NCBI GenBank assembly: GCA_030674185.1
Contig: CM060307.1
Span: forward strand, 47,367,181 to 47,431,180
Length of the DNA: 64,000 nucleotides
Source: Monoplex corrugatus
Lineage: Eukaryota > Mollusca > Gastropoda > Littorinimorpha > Ranellidae
Reading direction: 5' to 3'
The notes under the pieces: model-generated
What the model saw: only the letters and a program-made list of their open reading frames with translations
What the model was told of the DNA's origin: nothing
Databases searched by the model: none
Program-made: the position numbers and the translations under genes
Part shown: piece after piece, positions 57,802 to 64,000 of the stretch
Layout: each line of letters opens with the position of its first letter
How positions within the stretch are numbered: position 1 is the first letter of the stretch

Positions 57802-58165
57802 TTAGTGTGTCTTGGGCAATGTCGCATAGCGGAACCCATCCCTCTCCATGCCAGACCACAGCCGACGTCCTCCATCTAGGTGGTTCGCCTTGGTCTTGAA
57901 CACATAGCCGTTGAGTTCCTTGCGGAACTTCGTCCGCCTTGGCCGGTAACCTGCATCGTGGAGGTTATTCGCCCAGTGATGCAGTGTTAACATCACCCCC
58001 TCACGTGGTTTGGCACGCCTGCTGAGGCGAGGTCCCGGGGTGTGGCGCTTGGAGCCAGCACGTGAGAGATTTAGAGGATGGACGAGGACCAGTGATGCCC
58101 GTCCACCCTACCAGGTAGAGTGCAGCAGCCAGACATCAAAGGTACTACCTCTATCCAGAGCCCCC
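57802..58165 (-). other. RTE 5' leader
   Basis: GC-richer region between the TACA array and the endonuclease start; a 64-codon ORF (57802-57996) ends just before the main start. No promoter motif is claimed. Confidence 0.6.
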
Positions 58166-58169
58166 TACA

Positions 58170-58259
58170 CCCCATACATACATACATAATACATACATAC
58201 ATACATATATATACATACATACATACATACATACACACATTCTCTCTTTCTCTGTATGT

Positions 58260-58290
<31 letters not shown>

Positions 58291-58436
58291 CAACATACAT
58301 ACATACATACATACATACATACATACATACATACATACACACATTCTTCTTTCTCTGTATGTCATACATACATACATACTACATACATACATACATACAT
58401 ACATACATACATACATACATACATACACACATTCTC
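58170..58436 (+). repeat. (TACA)n array with repeated CTCTTTCTCTGTATG interruptions
   Basis: Three blocks of TACA repeats, each ending ACACACATTCT(CT)TTTCTCTGT at about 58236, 58340 and 58428, so the block of about 95-105 bp was itself duplicated. Confidence 0.9.
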
Positions 58437-58844
58437 TCTTTCTCTGTCTCTTCCTCCTACCAGCTGTACGTCTGTTGATGATATTAGATTACTAGGTTTA
58501 ACTTGTTGATTACCTTAAAGACTATCGAGTTTCCAACACCACCATCAGAGTACCACAGGCTTCTACAAGTAGACGGGGATATCGTGTTCTTGTCCTTGGC
58601 TATATAAGAATTACATTTACGTCACATGAAGTCTTTACATGCGCAGAAAGGCCTAATTATAGATAGGATGAATTAAAACTAACTGTGCGTGCAGGTACTA
58701 TGCACATCTGCCATTTTCTGCTGCCCAACGCACGTAAGTTGGCTACTGTTGCTTGTTGTTGCTGTGATTGTTGTTGTTGTTGTTGTTGTGTGTGTGTGTT
58801 ATACGTGATATATTTTTTTCTTGTTGCCTGTTGTATACGCTTGA

Positions 58845-58905
58845 CAAAGGCCAGGCGGCCGAAAATTTGCACTTGTCTTGTTGTTATTCTAATTTTTTTT
58901 CTGGT
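58845..58905 (+). repeat. Penelope terminal-repeat remnant with hammerhead-like motif, copy E
   Basis: CTTGACAAAGGCCAGGCGGCC then GAAAATTTGC: GGCC/GGCC can pair around AGGC, placing CTTGA-N-R-AA and GAAA at its base as in copies A-D. No Penelope ORF follows. Confidence 0.5.
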
Positions 58906-58974
58906 TTGTACGTGCGCCACTATGTTTCTGTGTATGTCCCTACATGCTAATGGAGAAAAACAAAACAAAACAAA

Positions 58975-59027
58975 ATCAACCAACCAACCAACCAACCAAC
59001 CAACCAACCAACCAACCAACCAACCAA
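58975..59027 (+). repeat. (CCAA)n microsatellite
   Basis: About thirteen CAAC tetranucleotides. Confidence 0.95.
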
Positions 59028-59342
59028 ACAGTAAGTAAGACAGAGCTAAGAGTGAATAAGTAATTCAATACAACAACCATTTATTGTCAGGTTAACTAAT
59101 GTCGTACTGACCAGAACACTAACAAGATAATTCAAGATAACTGAAAGGATGAAGCAAAATAAAGAAAACGAGTCGTAAAACAAAAAGAAAACAAGCTATA
59201 GCCTAAGCATGTTTGTTTTAAAAAGCGATAGGAATATGAATCATTGATGACAGTTATAATGTATTCTTGATAATGCTTGATGAAACGCCATACAACAGAC
59301 ATAATAATGGTGCAAATAATGAAAAATGAGTCAACAGGTAAA

Positions 59343-59745
59343 GCGCATGTATATTCAACAAGCAAAGCCAGAACAAGATTGAGGCAGCCGAAATTTGGTT
59401 TCTAAGAAGAATGTTGAGAGTACCATGAACAGCAAAGAAAACAAACGAGATAGTCTTGATGGAGGCAGACACAAGAAGATCATTCATAAGGAAGATTAGA
59501 AAAAGACAGGCAACATTTATAGGCCATTTTATGAAGAAAGGTGAATTAGAGCACTTGGTCACAACAGGAAAGCTGGAGGGAAAGAGAGCACCAGGTAGAC
59601 CCATGGAAAAAATATTGGACGGACTTGCAGAGTGGCTGAGGACACAGAGGGTGGGAGATGTGCTTGCGGCAACAAGGGATAGATACATATGGAGGGCCAT
59701 GATCGCCAACGCCATGCGGCAGGGCACTTGATGATGATGATGACG
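59343..59745 (+). pseudogene. LINE family F1, 3' fragment
   Basis: Starts AGCAAAGCCAGAACAAGATT, matching in reverse 36595-36620 and 50555-50575. After stops it opens into a 91-codon frame (59456-59731) with DTRRSFIRKIRKRQATFIGH, GKLEGKRAPGRP and LAATRDRYIWRAMIANAM, the C-terminus of this RT family. It ends in a GATGATGATGACG tail (59731-59745). Confidence 0.75.
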
Positions 59746-60953
59746 ACATTCACTTTCCTAACAGCAATCATGGTCAGTTTTAAACACGCACACACATGCT
59801 CGTGCGAGCAGTTTTACACATGCATACGCGCACATGCATACGCACGCAAACTGACGTATTTGTAATATTTGTAAATCATTTAGAAAGAAACGCTATTTTG
59901 CAGAAGGAGACGTGTGAGATTAGTGCAAAACGGTGTACGTGCGTGCGTGCTTGCTAACGTGCGTGCATGTATAATTTTTAAAAACTTTTTTTTTATTGAT
60001 TTTTTGTTTCACAACAAACGGACATCAAACATACAATGTGGCAACAAAGAATGACATCAACAAAAATTTTTACACATATAAAGATAATGATAAAAAAGAT
60101 AATGTGGACACATGAAATCCACATAATATACAAAATGTACACAATGATATTTTATACATTGGAAGTTTAAAAATGAACATTAAGATGTAGCACATATCAA
60201 CATTTCCCCTATGAACCCGCTTCACAAGCGTGCGTGTATAATTGTGTGAAGGAGAGAAGGATGGCTTTCATTGCCTCTCGTTGTTTGTATCATAGTTTTC
60301 ATAACTGTGAACCATTTTGTCCTTTACCTTCCTCATCCGATGTGCAATGGGTGGATGTTTAAATTTTTTAACTTTATTCTGGTTTTTGGACGTCTTTGTA
60401 AATCATCTGACTGTCACAACAAAGTATTGGCATTAATTTAATCGAAAAAGAAAAAAATATCCAGGAATCACTAAATTTCAGTTTTGAAAGAATTTTGTTT
60501 CCAGAGGTTGGGATTAATTAATATCTCACAGGACATTGTCCCATTCTCGACTATCTAATAAAAGAAGTACGCAGTATGCACATCTGTATGCAGATCTGTT
60601 TAAGAGACGATTTATCATTACTTCCCCCTCACACAACACTCATTAAAATGCAGCACACACGCGCACTTACTCACACGCAAGCACGCACGCACACACGCAC
60701 ACACACACGTAGACACACCCACACAATTCTCATTTGAGGGAGATATGAGGTGAGGGAAGAAGAGAGAGAGAGAGAGGGGGGGGGGAGGGAGAGTTCAGAA
60801 TTCAGACGATTTATTCATATAGGTCACAGCCCTTTAGAAGGGGAATGCACGTAACGTAAAGATATGCACAAACACACTAGCTTTGCCTACGCAGTAATAA
60901 CATTTCTTATTTTAAATGCTTTATACAAATGACAAATTGAGGAGAGAGAGAGA

Positions 60954-60995
<42 letters not shown>

Positions 60996-61107
60996 TAAGA
61001 AATTCTGGGGAGAGCGCCGGACAGCATGTCCTCAGAGGAAAAACCTCTGTAAAGCAAGTGTTTAGTGGGCCGGGCCGCATCCAGGTTATGACTCCTGGAT
61101 GCCACTC

Positions 61108-61171
<64 letters not shown>

Positions 61172-61490
61172 AGAGAGAGAGTAGAAGTTGCCAGCGAAAG
61201 GCCATGTTACAAACTTGCCGGTACTAATCTATATGTCAGCCTAGAATTGAAACACCTTGAAAACGAAATTCATCAATAAATCGGTTCAATAATATAACAC
61301 ATAAGCCTTATACACAAGGAAATTATGGAGCAAAAGCATTACGGTCTTTTGATCTTTTGAGAGATGAAGTTAAAAAAAATGCTATAGCGTGTGTATGTGT
61401 GTGCGCGCGCGTGATCACTGTCACGCCAGATACACGCTGCTCTTTTCAAAAACAGGCCTTTGTGGTTTTCCTGCCATTTCATTAACACCA

Positions 61491-61537
<47 letters not shown>

Positions 61538-62879
61538 CTCTCTCTCACTATCAACATTATCTTTCTTTCTTTCTTTACTTACATATTCATTAATTTATCT
61601 ACCTGCTCATCTGTCTATCTATCTATCTATACTATCTACCTCTCTCTCTCTATCTCTAAGTGCTGACTGTGTACGTTTCTTGATTTCGTTGTAATGTTAT
61701 CTTAATTTTAGTATTCAACATGTATTTTCCTTAAGCTGTACTTGTTACTGTAAACAAATGTCATGTGTATAGAATAGCAACGGCAAGTTTGAAAAATGGC
61801 TTCTAGCCAATAGCTTTTACCGTTGGAAAATAAAGCATCATTGTCATTGTCATTGTCATTGTCAAGTTCTCTGAATTGAAAAACATCATTGCACTAGTTT
61901 GGAAGGTGAAGGTGATCCATTAGCCAATCCACTGCCAAAGCAGAGAACACACCTTCAGTTATAAAGTTCCGGTTCGCCGATCTGATCCTTCACGCGAGAA
62001 AGCGTTCCTCCCTACCACTCAGGACACAAACCGAACTTATCACGAAGCGGCTTGCAGGATTATTTTATCAGCAAGGTCAGACCTTCGCCGAATTTATATC
62101 AGTCATTTGCTTCTAGCTTAATGCTGTAAATGTATGTCGTTTTGTTTGTAATGCACAAGAGGTGATGTTAACCCATGTGTTTTTTTTCTTTTTTTTTGTT
62201 GTTTTTGTTTTTGCAACGTCACCATGTCCACATTATCGTGATATTTTCGTTTGGTCGGCTTAATTCCCACGATCACGACGTAATCTCTGTAATTGCATTG
62301 TTTGATATTCGAATGCAACAAAGATTATTGATTCGATGTCTTATCAGATGCAGACTGATGCATCTGCATACGCCATAGCTTAGCTGTGATTGTGACGCTT
62401 TTCAAACTTGAAAACGAAAGGACGGGTAGAGTCCATGACCTGTTTTTTTTTTTTTTTTAATTCTTCAACCGTCCTCAGCTTGGGAAACTGACCTTAGTCT
62501 GACCTCGTATCTTCCCCACACGAGGCTAGATCAACAACACACCATATGCTCATTGCCTAGCAATCAAAATAATGGACTGAAACTGTGAAAGAGACATAAA
62601 GTCGTGTAAAGAAACTGCACCATTTATAATTACGCCCATAGTCATAGAATGATTGAATTCTTTCAACTTGTTACCTGTGGGGAAGATAACAATCGCTGAG
62701 TAAGGGCTATTGACGTATTGTGTGTTGGTCTGATTTAGGTACGACCTTGCACAAGTTGCAGTGTCATGATATCAGATACAATGGTTCTCCGTGTGTACGC
62801 ATGATTCACGTGACGTGTGTGTGTTACTGTTAGCTTAGATCAATAGATGCTACGGGTCAACTCATCAAGATAGATAGAT

Positions 62880-62981
62880 GTAGTCTGTAGCTGTTCGTCA
62901 CGTAGTGTCAGTAACTAAGAAAGGGTTTTTGTAGTCTGTAGCTGTTCGTCACGTAGTGTCAGTAACTAAGAAAGGGTTTCT
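62880..62981 (+). repeat. 51-bp tandem duplication
   Basis: GTAGTCTGTAGCTGTTCGTC and the following 31 bases occur twice back to back, identical except for one base near the end. Confidence 0.95.
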
Positions 62982-63554
62982 TGGTCTTTTTGGGTAGCCT
63001 GGATCACACGACACTTGACTTGCTATTATGGGAAGATGAAAATGAAGGCTAGCCGCTATGTGACTATAAGGATTTCAGTGTTGTTTCACAGTGGATTATA
63101 CTGATATAATCATTTGGGGGTCAGATGACAGATGTTCAACCAAACTAGAAGTAGAAGTCACAACTTCTGAATTTTACAAGGTTGGCAAATTGATAAGGTC
63201 ATAAAATGTCCCAAAAGGTATAGAAAAAGAGAGAGTGGTAGCATGCCATGATCAACTAGTTTTGATTTTATTGTTGCTGTTAAATCTATTTGGTCAGTCT
63301 TCAGTACCACCTACTTGGTCATTAATTTGTGATTCATTGAAGTGAATTGGCAAGTCTGAGTTCGTCAATGGCTAGTATGGCAATCATAGTATTCTTATGA
63401 TTCCTATGATTTATGTTGTTACCATCATTCTGTCATTTAGTGATTTAATTATATTGATAGTTAAATTGGTAAAATTCTTTTGTTATTCCTGTTGTAATGA
63501 ATTGAACTAACTTTAATCCCTTTGTTTAAGGGAGATTATTTCATATTGTCATGG

Positions 63555-63603
<49 letters not shown>

Positions 63604-63633
63604 GTGTGTGTGTGTGTGTGTGAGTATGTATGA

Positions 63634-63669
<36 letters not shown>

Positions 63670-63920
63670 AGAGAGAGTATGTGTGTGTCTGTGTCTGTGT
63701 GTGAGAGACAAAAACATGTGAACAAGATTTTCTCAGCACTGTTTGAGTGGATCTTTCCCATACTTGGGTCAAATGCATGGAATGTTAGGAAAAGGTCAAG
63801 ATCACATAGATAAGGGGGGGGGGGGGGGGGAAGCCTGAAGTTGCACTTTTTGAGGAAGGTACGGGAACCAACCATTTGTCAAGAACATAAAATATTTCAT
63901 TTCAGTTGTCACTTTATGAT

Positions 63921-63974
63921 AGTCTACTATACCATTTTCTTTGTGGCAGTCTGCCACACCATTTTCTTTGTGGC
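63921..63974 (+). repeat. 27-bp tandem duplication
   Basis: AGTCTACTATACCATTTTC / AGTCTGCCACACCATTTTC followed by TTTGTGGC, twice. Confidence 0.9.
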
Positions 63975-64000
63975 ATATCAACTGTCAAGTGATATTACTT

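Larger units (their letters stand above)
54738..58165 (-). mobile_element. RTE-type non-LTR retrotransposon, near full length
   Basis: Minus strand: a 5' leader (58165-57802), an APE-type endonuclease, an RT and a C-terminal end followed by TGATGATGATGATG and a TACA array. The endonuclease (GTWNVRSL ... LGLCEVRW) is the type often misannotated as craniofacial development protein 2. (TACA)n arrays abut both ends. The coding region is broken by an in-frame TAA and at least three frameshifts, while the catalytic motifs remain. Confidence 0.85.
59746..64000. other. No recognised gene; repeats and possible LINE/SINE tail
   Basis: Holds GA arrays (60935-60992, 61110-61180), a (CA)n array (61489-61535), CTAT repeats (61605-61630), a poly-G run (63813-63830) and (GT)n (63556-63655). 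At 61820-61866 AATAAAGCATCATTGTC plus CATTGT repeats resembles the 3' tail of a LINE or SINE. No coding region is supported. Confidence 0.5.

Noticed and set aside
1..64000. CRISPR arrays, operons, tRNA or rRNA genes
   Set aside because: Tandem repeats are microsatellites without spacers; I found no cloverleaf or rRNA-like sequence, and the DNA is eukaryotic.

Overview
This is 64 kb of animal nuclear DNA that is overwhelmingly transposable elements and microsatellites. No prokaryotic gene layout is present: there are GT-AG and GC-AG introns, long (CA)n, (GA)n and (TACA)n arrays, and non-LTR, Penelope-like, Ty3/Gypsy, piggyBac, Harbinger-like and MULE elements. The mix of RTE-type and RNase H-bearing LINEs, Penelope-like elements, a tRNA-Leu-primed Gypsy element and the recurring palindrome TAGGCCTA suggests a marine invertebrate, most likely a mollusc. 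That is an inference; no host marker gene is present to prove it.

Layout. 1-3943: a nearly complete MULE-type DNA transposon with terminal inverted repeats and a target duplication, encoding a three-exon PHD-finger + OTU-protease + MULE-transposase protein. 3944-12060: AT-rich DNA with at most one or two weak candidate exons. 12062-16908: a piggyBac element on the minus strand with a GC-AG intron full of CA repeats. 17538-18910: a small two-exon candidate gene of unknown function. 18911-26070: mostly featureless, with a broken small-domain ORF (24.2-24.6 kb) and a LINE tail (25.7-25.9 kb). 26078-27009: an internally deleted Harbinger-like element retaining a MADF fragment and a transposase N-terminal fragment in opposite orientations. 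27913-33580: a composite of a Penelope-like element (RT + GIY-YIG, minus strand), three hammerhead-like terminal repeats and a Jockey/CR1-type LINE on the plus strand. 34.5-38.5 kb: LINE remnants, a TTAA-bounded MITE, and one LINE nested in another with an 11-bp target duplication. 39121-49073: an RNase H-bearing LINE split by a 7.2-kb Ty3/Gypsy element (41278-48491). 50.2-51.9 kb: LINE remnant. 51.98-58.44 kb: two further LINEs embedded in (TACA)n arrays, the second an RTE-type element with its endonuclease. 58.4-64 kb: a Penelope terminal-repeat remnant, one LINE 3' fragment, and otherwise simple repeats and unrecognised DNA.

How the parts relate. The elements are independent selfish units, so there is no pathway or operon. 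Insertion order can be read: the Gypsy element interrupts the RNase H LINE, and deleting it with one 4-bp target copy leaves the LINE reading frame continuous. A 5'-truncated LINE interrupts another LINE at 37.5 kb. Every element shows some inactivating lesion (frameshift, stop or active-site change); the MULE, the piggyBac and the Gypsy elements are the least decayed.
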